Part shown: piece by piece, positions 53,100-62,959 of the stretch | Layout: each line of letters opens with the position of its first letter | Numbering within the stretch: position 1 is the stretch's first letter | Origin: Pseudidiomarina aestuarii | GTDB lineage: Bacteria; Pseudomonadota; Gammaproteobacteria; Enterobacterales; Alteromonadaceae | NCBI GenBank assembly: GCA_003030745.1 | Contig: PYVG01000002.1 | Location: 11,447 to 75,446, forward strand | Direction: 5' to 3' | Length of the DNA: 64,000 bases | The notes under the pieces: generated by a model | Told to the model about the DNA's origin: nothing | The model's input: only the letters and a program-made list of their open reading frames with translations | Database searches by the model: none | Program-made: the position numbers and the translations under genes

Positions 53100-54947
53100 A
53101 TGTTTGATATGAAGCGCATTGCGCTGGCGGTGTCGTTGGCATTGGCCGCGACCGCATGTTCGGAAGCACCGAAAACGAACGCAGCAACTGAAGCGCAGCC
53201 AGCGGCTGAGCAACAGGCGCAGCAACAGACTGAGTCGGAAAAAGCGAATCAGTTGTTTGAAGATATTTTCATGGATGCGGTAATGCGCAGTCCTATGTAT
53301 CAGTCTTACTTGGGTATCAAAGATGACCAAGATAAGTGGGACGATATTTCGGACACAAAAGCCGAAGAAGAGCTGGCTATTGCGAAAGCCAATTTAGAGA
53401 AAGTAGAAGCCATTGACGAAAGCCAGCTTGACGAGCAAACCTATCTGAGCTGGATGTTGATGAAGCAAGAGTTAGAGCAAGAAATTGCTGACTTCCAATG
53501 GCGTCATTACAACTATCCAGTGAATCAGATGTTCGGCATGCATTCGAGCGTGGCGTCACTGTTGATTAACCAACATCGCATTAGCTCGGTGGATGACGCT
53601 GAAGATTACATTGCGCGTCTGAATGGCCTACCAGAGCTCTTCCAGCAACTGAGTGAGAATCTCAAAATTCGCGCAGAGAAAGGTATTATCGCACCGAAGT
53701 TTGTGTACCCATATGTGATCAGTGATAGCCAAAACTTGATCAGTGGTGCACCTTTTGACGATGGCGAGCCAAGCGTATTGCTAGCCGATTTCACCAAGAA
53801 AATTGATGAGTTAGACATTGAGCAAGCGCAGTTCGACAACCTCAAAGGCGCAGCTGAAACAGCACTCGTAGAGTCAGTGAAGCCAGCTTATGACAGCCTC
53901 ATCGCCACTGTAAAAGAGTTGGAAGCACAAGCCACCACCAAGGACGGCGCGTGGAAATTCCCAGACGGCGAAGCGTTCTACAACAACGCACTGCAACGCA
54001 CCACCACCACGGATCTGACCGCTGATGAAATTCATCAAATTGGTCTGGATGAAGTGGCGCGTATTCATGAAGAAATGCGCGGCATCATGGAGCAAGTAGG
54101 TTACGAAGGTACGCTGCAAGAGTTCTTCGTGTACATGCGTAACAACCAAGACTTCATCTACCCAGATACCGAAGAAGGTCGTCAGCGTTACCTTGAAGAA
54201 GCGAAAGCGTACATCGATACCATGCGTGGCTTCTTAGACGAGCTGTTTATCACCAAGCCAAAAGCCGACATGATTGTGAAAGCGGTTGAGCCTTTCCGCG
54301 AGAAGTCAGCGGGTAAAGCCTTCTATCAGCAGCCGTCGATGGATGGTTCACGCCCAGGCGTTTACTACGCCAACTTGTACGACATGGCGTCGATGCCGAC
54401 TTACCAAATGGAAGCTTTGGCTTACCATGAAGGTATTCCGGGTCACCACATGCAAATTGCTATTCAGCAAGAGCTGGAAGGTATTCCGTCATTCCGCAAG
54501 TTCGGTCGCTATACCGCTTACAGCGAAGGCTGGGGACTCTACACCGAAATGCTGCCAAAAGAATATGGCTTCTACAAAGACCCCTATTCAGACTTCGGTC
54601 GGTTAGCAATGGAATTGTGGCGTGCGGTTCGCTTAGTAGTCGACACGGGTATTCATGACAAACAGTGGACGCGTGAAGAGGGTATTGATTTCTACGTGAG
54701 CAATACGCCAAACGCAGAAGCCGACGCAGTCAAAATGGTCGAGCGTCATATTGTCATGCCTAGCCAAGCAACAGCCTACAAAATTGGCATGTTGAAGATT
54801 GTTGAGCTGCGTGAAAAAGCCAAAGCTGAACTCGGTGATGCATTCGATATTCGTGAGTTCCACGATGTCGTGCTAGCCAATGGTCCAGTGCCGCTGAATA
54901 TCCTCGAGCAGTTCGTCAACGACTACATCGCTGACAAGTCCTCCTAA
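53100..54947 (+). CDS. DUF885 family lipoprotein (predicted metallopeptidase)
   Basis: 615 residues. Lipoprotein signal ending AATAC with Cys20, a Gln/Ala-rich linker, then helical DUF885 domain with the zinc motif YHEGIPGHHMQIA (HExxH-like) and the second ligand region YSEGWGLYTEML. AGGAG lies 8 bases before the ATG. Predicted to be anchored in the periplasmic face of a membrane and to digest peptides; the exact substrate is unknown. Confidence 0.85.
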   Translation: MFDMKRIALAVSLALAATACSEAPKTNAATEAQPAAEQQAQQQTESEKANQLFEDIFMDAVMRSPMYQSYLGIKDDQDKWDDISDTKAEEELAIAKANLEKVEAIDESQLDEQTYLSWMLMKQELEQEIADFQWRHYNYPVNQMFGMHSSVASLLINQHRISSVDDAEDYIARLNGLPELFQQLSENLKIRAEKGIIAPKFVYPYVISDSQNLISGAPFDDGEPSVLLADFTKKIDELDIEQAQFDNLKGAAETALVESVKPAYDSLIATVKELEAQATTKDGAWKFPDGEAFYNNALQRTTTTDLTADEIHQIGLDEVARIHEEMRGIMEQVGYEGTLQEFFVYMRNNQDFIYPDTEEGRQRYLEEAKAYIDTMRGFLDELFITKPKADMIVKAVEPFREKSAGKAFYQQPSMDGSRPGVYYANLYDMASMPTYQMEALAYHEGIPGHHMQIAIQQELEGIPSFRKFGRYTAYSEGWGLYTEMLPKEYGFYKDPYSDFGRLAMELWRAVRLVVDTGIHDKQWTREEGIDFYVSNTPNAEADAVKMVERHIVMPSQATAYKIGMLKIVELREKAKAELGDAFDIREFHDVVLANGPVPLNILEQFVNDYIADKSS

Positions 54948-54972
54948 AAAATCTGCATAATTGAAGACCTAC

Positions 54973-55005
54973 ATTGACGCGCTGCAGAATAAGCAGCGCG
55001 TCAAT
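54973..55005. terminator. 13-bp perfect hairpin between convergent genes
   Basis: ATTGACGCGCTGC (54973-54985) and GCAGCGCGTCAAT (54993-55005) around a 7-base loop. It contains the stop codon of the sensor kinase. There is no T-run, so termination efficiency is uncertain. Confidence 0.65.
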
Positions 55006-56392
55006 CTTCAACTTTTGGCAGTTGAATTTCAACCAACAACCCACCTGATTTCGCTTGTTTGAACGTCACTGTTCCTTGGTGGAGCTCAATGACTTTCGCG
55101 ACGATTGAAAGCCCTAATCCAGCACCTTCAATATGCGAGTGTTCCTGGTGCCGATAAAAGCGATTGCCCAAATGCTGCAGAACTTCCTTCGGCACGCCTG
55201 TTCCTTGATCGGTGATCGAGAGAAGAATGTGTGACGCTTTCTGTTGCCCTCTAATCGAAATAGTACTCTCGGACGGTGAGAATTTCATGGCGTTAGCAAT
55301 CAGATTGGAAATAGCACTGACTAATAGCAACTCATTCCCCTGAACGGCCAACTCCGGAACCTTTATATCCCACTCAAAGCGTTCGACATCATGACTCGGT
55401 AGACCATTAATTGCAGTCATGACAATCTCTTTTACCTGCAGCGATGCCGAGTTTGTCAGCGCGGCAGAACTATCTAATCGGTTCAAGCTGAGTAGCTGGT
55501 TTACCAAATTCGACATACGGTCAACGGATTCAATAATGGCCGCTGCCGATTGCTTAGCGTGCATAGGGTCGTCAGCATGTTGAACATTCTCAGCGTGCAC
55601 TTTAATAGCGCTTAAAGGTGTTCTCAATTCATGCGAAGCGTCCGCGATAAATCTCTTTTCGCGCTTAGAGAACAAGTCGACTCGAGCCAATAAAATATTG
55701 ACAGCGGCACGAATAGGCTCAAGCTCTTGCGGTAATTCCGTGGTGATAGGGTGGAGTTGGTTTACCTCACGTGAGCGCAAATCTTGAGCGAATTGATGAA
55801 TTGGCCTGAGCGCAAAGTAAACAATAAACAGCACAATCAAACTAATCGGCACCCACATCAACAATAATGGGTACAGCTGATCTCGAGCTAAATAACCACT
55901 GAGTTCACTGCGTACATCTTCGCGTTGAAAGGTATGTACCCAAATAGATTTTGCTGCGGAGTAATAGCTGTAGACGTACCAGGTATATCCGCTATGTTTG
56001 GCATCATGATAACCGGCACGTCTGTCAGTAAAGTCAAAATCTAACGCTTGCTGAGTGTATGCCAGCGGCTGCCCTTGTTCGGTGGTGACAAAAAAGCCAA
56101 TCTTGTGCTCATATTTATGTCCACTCTGACCACGCTCAAGTGAGCCATCGTCCACTTCCCCCAAGTCATAGAAGCTCGATAACGGGATTTCTTGTGGATT
56201 GGATTCAGCGAGCGCATCAACCGGGTAAAGAGATGCTATCGACTTCGCGGTTTGCGCCATTTGCGCATCAAAAACTTCATCAATTTCGTGCAGAATATCC
56301 CGATAGATATTCCAAGTGGTGATCATTAATACAGCGATTACCGCTAAGTTAATACCGATGATTAAGGTGCGTCGTAAGGACCATTTACTCAT
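55001..56392 (-). CDS. Sensor histidine kinase, PmrB/QseC-like
   Basis: 463 residues. TM1 about 10-28, a periplasmic loop of about 135 residues, TM2 about 172-192, HAMP, phosphoacceptor in FIADASHELRTPLSAIKVHAEN, N-box SNLIANAMKF, DQGTGVPKE and GAGLGLSIV. Its start overlaps the response regulator by 4 bp. Neighbouring EptA and PAP2 genes point to control of lipid A modification. Confidence 0.88.
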   Translation of the reverse strand: MSKWSLRRTLIIGINLAVIAVLMITTWNIYRDILHEIDEVFDAQMAQTAKSIASLYPVDALAESNPQEIPLSSFYDLGEVDDGSLERGQSGHKYEHKIGFFVTTEQGQPLAYTQQALDFDFTDRRAGYHDAKHSGYTWYVYSYYSAAKSIWVHTFQREDVRSELSGYLARDQLYPLLLMWVPISLIVLFIVYFALRPIHQFAQDLRSREVNQLHPITTELPQELEPIRAAVNILLARVDLFSKREKRFIADASHELRTPLSAIKVHAENVQHADDPMHAKQSAAAIIESVDRMSNLVNQLLSLNRLDSSAALTNSASLQVKEIVMTAINGLPSHDVERFEWDIKVPELAVQGNELLLVSAISNLIANAMKFSPSESTISIRGQQKASHILLSITDQGTGVPKEVLQHLGNRFYRHQEHSHIEGAGLGLSIVAKVIELHQGTVTFKQAKSGGLLVEIQLPKVED

Positions 56393-57054
56393 GGTTTTGA
56401 CTCACTGAGTCGGTAACCTAAGCCCCGAGCAGTATGAATAGTATTAGCCGGTAATTTCTTACGTAGATGATGCAGGTGCACTTCTAGAGAGTTACTTTCA
56501 TTGTCGCCACCCCAGCCGTAACAAGCACTCTCCAATTGCTCTTTGCTGACAATTTTACCGAGGTTTAGTGCGAGCTGTTTCATGATGAGCCACTCGAGTC
56601 GAGTCAGGTGAATAGTCTGCTCACCAACACGGCATTGCTGCGCGGCGAGATCAACAGTCAGTTCACCACAGGTCACGGTGTCATTGACTTGCTGTGTTTG
56701 GCTTCGGAGCTGCGCTCGAATACGAGCCTCTAACTCACGCAATTCAAAGGGTTTAACAACATAGTCGTTCGCTCCCTCATTCAATGCGGATAGCTTGCTC
56801 TCAAGATCGTCAAAGGCTGTGAGGACAATAACAGGCAATCGGTTGCCGGCTTTTCGTAACTGTTTAATTAAGCTGACTGAACGTCCGTCCGGGAGTCCTA
56901 AATCAAAGATTGCGAGGTCAAAACGGTCAGTACTTAGCGCGGCGTCCGCTTGCGCAAGCGTCAAACAGTGATCGACCACATACCCCATTCGTCCAAGGCC
57001 TTGGATAATGCCTTCGGCGAGCGACTGATGGTCTTCAAGGAGTAGTATGCGCAA
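56389..57054 (-). CDS. OmpR-family response regulator, PmrA/QseB-like
   Basis: 221 residues. MRILLLEDHQSLAEGIIQGL, phosphoacceptor Asp51 (AIFDLGLPDG), KPFELRELEARIRAQLRR-type linker, and winged helix ending TARGLGYRLSES. Overlaps eptA by 20 bp and pmrB by 4 bp. The PmrA box between the divergent operons (59.39 kb) is a probable target. Confidence 0.9.
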   Translation of the reverse strand: MRILLLEDHQSLAEGIIQGLGRMGYVVDHCLTLAQADAALSTDRFDLAIFDLGLPDGRSVSLIKQLRKAGNRLPVIVLTAFDDLESKLSALNEGANDYVVKPFELRELEARIRAQLRSQTQQVNDTVTCGELTVDLAAQQCRVGEQTIHLTRLEWLIMKQLALNLGKIVSKEQLESACYGWGGDNESNSLEVHLHHLRKKLPANTIHTARGLGYRLSESKP

Positions 57055-58618
57055 TGTTCACACTTCCTGTGGAGTCAATTAAATCGAGCTGATGGTCATA
57101 TAACGCGGTTTCCACCTCGAAAAAGCCCAACAATGTATGAGCAAGATAATCATGGCTCACTGGTTGGTGGTTGTCTACGGTCATATTCTTAAAGTGACTA
57201 GTCGGCCATACAATCCACGGAATTTGACGCTGTTCAGCTGGCGCCATCCAATTCGGCAAACCGTGTAAATATATACCATGGTCGCCCAGTGATTCGCCGT
57301 GGTCAGACACATACATCATACTCGCATCAATGTCGGTGCGTGTTTGCAGTAATTCGATGACACCACTAATCAAGGCATCGGTTACCAACAAACTATTGTC
57401 GTAGGCATTGATAATTTGTTCCTTGCTACAAGCGGTCAAATCAGCACTCTCGCACTCCGGTTGGAATTGTTTGAGCGACTGAGGCGAGCGCTTATAGTAA
57501 GCCGGACCATGGCTACCCATTTGGTGCAAAACAATGACTCGATCGCGCTCTGTTTCTTGCAGAAGCGCTGATAAACGCGTCACCATGTCATTATCGAAGC
57601 ACTCTAGCTCTGCACAACCTTGCTGGTCGAGCACCGTCGTTTCGATACGGTCACAGACATTCTTACAACCAGAATTATTCTCAATCCAGGTGGCCGAAAT
57701 GCCCGCCTGTTTCAACACATCGAGAACGTTACTAGATGAGCGAACGGTATCGTTGTAAGTCTCTGCAGTGGCGAAGCTGAACATGCAGGGCACGGATATA
57801 GCCGTGGCGGTGCCGCAGGAAATCGCATTTGTATAGCTAAGAATTTGTCCGCTGGCTGCCAGTCTATTCAGTTTCGGTGTAGTTAACCGAGCGTAGCCAT
57901 TCACAGAGAAATGGTCGGCGCGAGCGGTTTCACCGACAATCACAACCATCACTTTAGGTTTGGACATGGATTTTCTTTGCACCGCATCTGTGCCTAATGT
58001 CACAAATTCTGTCGGCACATCGAAGTGCTGCTTAATCACCGAAACGGTTGATGAAATCGCATTAAATGGAACAATCCGATACTTGATATCGCGGTGATTC
58101 CGAAATAATGACGCGAAGTCATCGTAATTGGTGTACATCATAGTGCTCATGACCGCCACTAGCAAAGTTGATGCTAAGACTCCTTGTCCCAGTTGGGTTG
58201 ACCAGCGCGTTGTCGATGAATCAAATTTCCAAATCAGAATGCTCGGAAGTACGCCGAGAAGAAAGAGGTGCTGAAACAGCGCGAGCGATAGCAGATCAGC
58301 AGTTTCGCCAATATCAGTCTCGATAGTGTTAACTAACATGTCAGGGTCGATAACAACCCCGTACTGTTGCATGAAAAAGCTCACTGGAGCCGCAATCATA
58401 ATGAGTGCAATGGCAACCACTTTAAAGCAACCCAGCGCGCGGCTCAGTGATAAAAATGCTGCATAGAACAGCCACAACAAGAGGCCAATTTTGAGTTGCA
58501 GCAGCGCACCGGCTTGATATTGTTCAAGCGCGCTAAGTAATGGGCGTGAATAGGCAATTACGAGCCAAGCCGATACGACAATGGACCAACTCAATGATTT
58601 AGCGTTGAACACTCGCAT
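57035..58618 (-). CDS. eptA: Lipid A phosphoethanolamine transferase, EptA/MCR-like
   Basis: 527 residues. Five N-terminal TM helices, then the periplasmic sulfatase-fold domain. Zn ligand Glu230 in VIVGETARADHFS, nucleophile Thr270 in AISCGTATAISVPCMF, metal-binding DHGESLGDHGIY. Adds phosphoethanolamine to lipid A, lowering negative charge and polymyxin binding in known members. GGAG lies 6 bases before ATG 58618, which overlaps the PAP2 gene. Confidence 0.92.
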   Translation of the reverse strand: MRVFNAKSLSWSIVVSAWLVIAYSRPLLSALEQYQAGALLQLKIGLLLWLFYAAFLSLSRALGCFKVVAIALIMIAAPVSFFMQQYGVVIDPDMLVNTIETDIGETADLLSLALFQHLFLLGVLPSILIWKFDSSTTRWSTQLGQGVLASTLLVAVMSTMMYTNYDDFASLFRNHRDIKYRIVPFNAISSTVSVIKQHFDVPTEFVTLGTDAVQRKSMSKPKVMVVIVGETARADHFSVNGYARLTTPKLNRLAASGQILSYTNAISCGTATAISVPCMFSFATAETYNDTVRSSSNVLDVLKQAGISATWIENNSGCKNVCDRIETTVLDQQGCAELECFDNDMVTRLSALLQETERDRVIVLHQMGSHGPAYYKRSPQSLKQFQPECESADLTACSKEQIINAYDNSLLVTDALISGVIELLQTRTDIDASMMYVSDHGESLGDHGIYLHGLPNWMAPAEQRQIPWIVWPTSHFKNMTVDNHQPVSHDYLAHTLLGFFEVETALYDHQLDLIDSTGSVNIAHTTP

Positions 58619-59303
58619 TGGCGTCTCCGATGTGAAAAATAATGGCGGGAATACACCAGCAAATGAATGCAGTGGTGACATCATCAATAAAAAAGTGTGC
58701 GCCTCTCAATTGCTGAGACAGACCCAGAATAAAGCCGATAATAAGAGCGGTGACGAATGCTTTTCGGGCTCGATGGGGATACCGCTGGCGCCAAAAGAAG
58801 TACAAAGCTATCCAGGCAAAGCCAATACTAGAGTGTCCGGCGGGGAAGCAGCGGCCTGCCGCTTGATCTTCAGGTCGAAACTGCCACAGTGGCACATATG
58901 GCTGACTCCCTCCGAACTGCTGCAGATCCCACGGACAGTCCATTCCTAAGATATATTTGAAGTAGTTCACTAGTCCAAACGAGAAAAGTACTGAGATGAG
59001 CAGCAGGGCATAACGATGTTTATCCGTAGCAAAAGGTCGACCGATGTATTGATAGACGGTTACCAACAGAAGACCCAGCACCGCAACTATGTTCAGCCAC
59101 CGGACTGCCTCGTGCAAAATGGTCTTCGTAATGAAGTGATTACGTAATGACCACTGCTCGCCTTCCCAACTGAAAAAAGTCTCCGCTAGGTCGAATTTTA
59201 GACCGGAAACTTCCAGTACAATTATGAGAGCTGCGAATCCAAGCATCACAGTCAGAGGGCGTTGGAATGAGTTTTTCAATGTGGCCACAGAATCACACTC
59301 CAC
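58599..59303 (-). CDS. PAP2-superfamily membrane phosphatase
   Basis: 234 residues, six TM helices. PAP2 motifs: KYILGMDCPW (variant of K-x6-RP), PAGHSSIGF (PSGH) and RGAHFFIDDV (SRxxxxxHxxxD). May remove phosphate from lipid A or undecaprenyl-PP, as in LpxE/LpxT groups. The GTG at 59303 is used; a later GTG at 59288 has a better-placed GGAG. First gene of the operon PAP2-eptA-regulator-kinase. Confidence 0.85.
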   Translation of the reverse strand: MECDSVATLKNSFQRPLTVMLGFAALIIVLEVSGLKFDLAETFFSWEGEQWSLRNHFITKTILHEAVRWLNIVAVLGLLLVTVYQYIGRPFATDKHRYALLLISVLFSFGLVNYFKYILGMDCPWDLQQFGGSQPYVPLWQFRPEDQAAGRCFPAGHSSIGFAWIALYFFWRQRYPHRARKAFVTALIIGFILGLSQQLRGAHFFIDDVTTAFICWCIPAIIFHIGDANASVQR

Positions 59304-59384
59304 ATAGCCATGCTGCTCGCAATCCTTTCTGGCCCGGTTTCATAAACTACCTCTAACAAATAAAAAGCAGTTTATTGGCGCAAT

Positions 59385-59417
59385 ATTAAGTTGACCTTAA
59401 GGTTCACTTTCTATGCT
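59385..59417 (+). promoter_or_regulatory. PmrA-like box and -10 before the LTA-synthase-family gene
   Basis: ATTAAG (59385-59390), 5 bases, CTTAAG (59396-59401) matches the PmrA consensus (C/T)TTAA(G/T)-N5-repeat, except the first base. TATGCT (59412-59417) is a -10 placed 10 bp downstream. The direct repeat points at the LTA-synthase-family gene but also lies 80-90 bp before the PAP2 operon. Confidence 0.65.
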
Positions 59418-59443
59418 AGCGGCATCTTAGTTCGAATGGTTAG

Positions 59444-61447
59444 ATGACGATGCGCCATATTCAACATCAGAAATTTCTCTATGCAGCATACAAGCCTTAT
59501 CAAACGTTGCTGATTGGTTATGTATTGGGTCTCGTCATTTTAAGTATGAGCCGTGGGCTCTTGTTTATCTGGCATTGGGATCGAGTATCGGCAGCTGGAA
59601 ATGTTGCTGAATTGCTTGCACTTGGATTACGAGCTGATGTTATTCAAATGGGCTATTTGACACTTCCTATCTTGCTCATGGCACCTTTACTGACTCATAA
59701 ATTCGGACAGAATTTATGGCTCAAAATTCAGGTTAGCTGGCTAGTGGTAGCGCTAAGTTTTCTTATATTCATGGAAGCGGCGACACCTGCATTCATACTT
59801 CAATATGACTTGCGCCCTAATCGATTGTTTATTGAATACCTGAGATACCCACAAGAGGTATTCAGCACTCTTTGGGGTGGATTTAAGTTTTGGGTCATTG
59901 CAAGCACGCTGATACTCGCATTGAGTGTGGCGCTCTTAGTTAAAGTTGCCCGACACCTCCATGCGCGGCAACAGAGTATGACATTCAGTTTTCGGGCTGC
60001 CTTAATGTTGTGGCCTTTGCTGGTTGTGTTGGAGATTGTGGGTATTCGTTCGACGTTAGCTCATCGGCCTGCGAATCCAGCATTCTTTGCAGTTACGTCC
60101 GATGCACTGGTGAATGATTTGATCATTAACTCGGCCTATTCGGTCGAGTATGCGCTTTATAATTTGCGTCACGAGGCCGATGCCACCGCTATTTATGGCG
60201 ATATGCCGCTTGCTGAAATTTTAACGGAAGTGAAGGCGCAACCACATTTAGCTGGAAAGCAATTTCCAAGTACTACCTATCCGACGCTTCATTATAATCA
60301 AGCTTCAGTCGTTACCTCTAAGCCTAAGAATATTGTCGTGATATTAGAGGAGAGCTTGGGTGCTACATTTGTTGAAAGTTTAGGAGGTATTCCGGTAACG
60401 CCAAATTTGGAGCAACTCAAGCACGAGGGTTGGTGGTTTACCCGGTTGTATGCAACTGGAACTCGTTCGGTCCGCGGCATCGAGGCGGTTATTTCAAGCT
60501 TCATGCCAACTCCGGCGCGAAGTACCGTGAAACTATCATTGTCACAGCGAAACTTTTATACAGCGGCAAGTTTACTCGCCGAACATGGTTACTTTACCGA
60601 GTTTCTATACGGTGGGGAGACCCATTTTGACAATATGCAGAGCTTCTTTTCTGGCAATGGCTTCCAGTCTACTTTGGGTATTGAGAGCATTAAAAACCCT
60701 CAATTTGTTGGTAGTTGGGGAGCCAGCGACGGTGATTTGTTTCAATTGGCACACCAACGTTTTAGTGAACTAGCCGAAACAGATGCACCATTTTTTAGTT
60801 TAGTTTTCACATCCTCGAATCATGAACCCTTTGAGTTTCCGAGCGGCACCATTGAACTCTACAACCAGCCCCAGCAGAGTGTGGAGAATGCGGTGAAATA
60901 CGCCGATTACGCTCTCGGTCAATTCATTCAGCAAGCCAAACAAAGCAAATATTGGGAAGACACGATTTTCCTGATTGTTGCTGATCATGATACTCGTGTG
61001 TACGGCGATGAACTGGTACCCATCGACAAATTTCACATTCCTGGATTGATTCTTGGACACTCAATAGCGCCCAAAATGGTCGACGCGATTACAAGCCAGA
61101 TTGATTTGTTACCGACGGTCATATCACTTGCGGGTGTGTCATCGTTCACGCCAAGCTTAGGCCAAGATTTATCGAGCGATGAGGCTCCACCAGCAAATCG
61201 CGCAATGATGCAATTTGGTAATAATTACGCGTGGTTAACCGATTCGAGTTCGGCCATTCTCACGCCCAATGGCGCCATAACGGGACACTATGATTTCGCT
61301 GTAAAAAGGTTCGTTAGCGATTCACATGCGCAAGAGTCGGTCGTAAAGCAGGCGAAAGCGCATGCTTTACTGCCATCTTGGCTCTATCGAAACAAAGCCT
61401 ATAACACCTGCCAGTCAAATGAAGGAACTACCCTATCAGGTTGCTAA
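59444..61447 (+). CDS. LTA-synthase-family sulfatase-fold membrane enzyme
   Basis: 667 residues. Five TM helices in the first 200 residues, then a periplasmic alkaline-phosphatase/sulfatase domain: VVILEESLGA with Glu302/Glu303, Thr340 in YATGTRSVRG as likely nucleophile, SSNHEPFEFP and IVADHDTRVYGDE for metal binding. In Gram-negatives such proteins add phosphoglycerol or phosphoethanolamine to periplasmic glycans or lipid A. The upstream PmrA-like box suggests it belongs to the same envelope-modification regulon. The last 20 bp overlap the convergent PH-domain gene. Confidence 0.88.
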   Translation: MTMRHIQHQKFLYAAYKPYQTLLIGYVLGLVILSMSRGLLFIWHWDRVSAAGNVAELLALGLRADVIQMGYLTLPILLMAPLLTHKFGQNLWLKIQVSWLVVALSFLIFMEAATPAFILQYDLRPNRLFIEYLRYPQEVFSTLWGGFKFWVIASTLILALSVALLVKVARHLHARQQSMTFSFRAALMLWPLLVVLEIVGIRSTLAHRPANPAFFAVTSDALVNDLIINSAYSVEYALYNLRHEADATAIYGDMPLAEILTEVKAQPHLAGKQFPSTTYPTLHYNQASVVTSKPKNIVVILEESLGATFVESLGGIPVTPNLEQLKHEGWWFTRLYATGTRSVRGIEAVISSFMPTPARSTVKLSLSQRNFYTAASLLAEHGYFTEFLYGGETHFDNMQSFFSGNGFQSTLGIESIKNPQFVGSWGASDGDLFQLAHQRFSELAETDAPFFSLVFTSSNHEPFEFPSGTIELYNQPQQSVENAVKYADYALGQFIQQAKQSKYWEDTIFLIVADHDTRVYGDELVPIDKFHIPGLILGHSIAPKMVDAITSQIDLLPTVISLAGVSSFTPSLGQDLSSDEAPPANRAMMQFGNNYAWLTDSSSAILTPNGAITGHYDFAVKRFVSDSHAQESVVKQAKAHALLPSWLYRNKAYNTCQSNEGTTLSGC

Positions 61448-61838
61448 TACTCTCAATGCAGCGTTTCACGTGCAGTGGGTCATCAATTTTAATAAATTTC
61501 ACATCACTGGTACCGCGACCAGTCACGCGCACCGTACCGTAACCAAAAATACGGCCGATAATGCCTTGGTCAATTTCGACGGTTTCAATCGATTTCAACT
61601 TCATTTCATCACTTTTGCGACTGATAATGCCGAACTTATTGATCACGCGCTTGTTGGTCACGCCTTGCTCAATGTTCTTCAGGCGAAAGTATTCGTACAG
61701 CGCAATCAGCAGCGTCACGCCAAAGGTCACCAACGCCAACAAAATCCACAAATACATGGGCACGTAGGCAAACCAGTGTAGTTTAAAAATGTGCTCCACT
61801 TTCTCATCCGTGGAGAGTGACTCTTCAATGTACGTCAT
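61428..61838 (-). CDS. Bacterial PH-domain (bPH2) membrane protein
   Basis: 136 residues. Two TM helices (about 27-65) then a PH-like domain with TNKRVINKFGIISRKSDEMKL, TVEIDQGIIGRIFGYGTVRVTG, the YdbS/DUF304 pattern. AAGGGA lies before ATG 61838; an extended frame to 61913 is rejected. Function unknown. Confidence 0.82.
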   Translation of the reverse strand: MTYIEESLSTDEKVEHIFKLHWFAYVPMYLWILLALVTFGVTLLIALYEYFRLKNIEQGVTNKRVINKFGIISRKSDEMKLKSIETVEIDQGIIGRIFGYGTVRVTGRGTSDVKFIKIDDPLHVKRCIESISNLIG

Positions 61839-62043
61839 TGTTGTCCCTTCAAAATACCAAACCGAGGCATCAACTCTACCGCCAAAGCAGTACTTGAACA
61901 ACTGCTGAGCCAAGGTCTGGTCGATAAACTATGTAAGCATATTTATAGCTCTTAAAGGGCCTAATTAGCTCAATTAATCAACTTATAGAACTTTTAAGTA
62001 TTATTATTTGCTACCGGGATAACTCTGCTCATAAGCAAGGGGT

Positions 62044-62283
62044 TTACCAATCTAGTTTATTCGAACATTGCTCAATTGGTGTACGCATGCCTTCTTTGAG
62101 CGTTTGATTTAATTCCACCAAAGATTCGATGAGTAGAGTTTGTTGAATCGCGTACCAATCATCTTCGGCAATGAGAACACCATTGTTTGTCTTGCCAACA
62201 ATAAACATGGGTAAGTGGCTCATTGTTGCGTCGTCAATTAATTGATCAAGATCGTCTTGCTCTGCAACGGATGTGATAATCAT
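62044..62283 (-). CDS. Phd/YefM-family antitoxin without a toxin beside it
   Basis: 79 residues. N-terminal DNA-binding part (VAEQDDLDQLIDDATMSHLPMFIV), central beta-strand GVLIAEDDWYAIQQTLLIES, and a C-terminal toxin-binding tail TPIEQCSNKLDW, all in the Phd/YefM style. No RelE/ParE/Txe-like gene is next to it; the 130 bp downstream hold no gene. An orphan antitoxin or one partner of a lost pair. Confidence 0.7.
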   Translation of the reverse strand: MIITSVAEQDDLDQLIDDATMSHLPMFIVGKTNNGVLIAEDDWYAIQQTLLIESLVELNQTLKEGMRTPIEQCSNKLDW

Positions 62284-62307
62284 AAAATTATCCTCACATG
62301 AGAATGT

Positions 62308-62937
62308 TCAGTTGTTCTCGCTGGCGCTTGCTGGGGTCGAGCTCATATACATTTCGCGGTTGCCGTATAGCACGTCTTCAAGGAAAGTTTGTGCATCGGT
62401 ATAGGTGCGGGCGCCAAAGTTGCCATGACTGCCTTCTGCGTTCCAGTTTCCAAGCACTGCTAGTCTCGGATGATCGTCGTGCGGAAGCGTCTTTTCCAAT
62501 GTGATGTATTGGAACGTATCTACAGCACCTTCAAAATTTGGATTCTTGAGGATAAGGACAGCGTAACAATGGGTGAACGATTTGGGTTCAGGAAAGTTTA
62601 TGAGTACTGCTTCCTCGTTCTCGATGGATTGAATCTCAATTGAATTGGCGTAGTCTTCACCCAAAATTTCAGTGGCAACCTCGCGAAAATATGAGTCATC
62701 GCCAGCTCTTAGTTCGTCGTAGAATTGACCATCCGAATGATGCGTCCATTCTGGCAGAATTCGATGCTGAAATTGATAAATGTATTTTTCGGATTCATCA
62801 GAATCTTCCGCTAGTAAACCTGCAACTAACGCTTCGGCTTCACTCTTTGTGAGTTCCTCATCATTAGCTTGTTGCGGCGCGCTGGCACACCCCGCCAGAA
62901 ACAGGGTTGCCAAGATCATTAGTAGAAGCGATTTCAT
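62308..62937 (-). CDS. Hypothetical lipoprotein
   Basis: 209 residues. Signal MKSLLLMILATLFLAGC with the lipobox at Cys17. Acidic helical section (ELTKSEAEALVAGLLAEDSDE) then a mixed domain with FTHCYAVLILKNP and LAVLGNWN. No family recognised. Downstream of the small membrane-protein genes. Confidence 0.6.
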   Translation of the reverse strand: MKSLLLMILATLFLAGCASAPQQANDEELTKSEAEALVAGLLAEDSDESEKYIYQFQHRILPEWTHHSDGQFYDELRAGDDSYFREVATEILGEDYANSIEIQSIENEEAVLINFPEPKSFTHCYAVLILKNPNFEGAVDTFQYITLEKTLPHDDHPRLAVLGNWNAEGSHGNFGARTYTDAQTFLEDVLYGNREMYMSSTPASASENN

Positions 62938-62959
62938 GGTACGTCCTTGTGTTGTGGTT

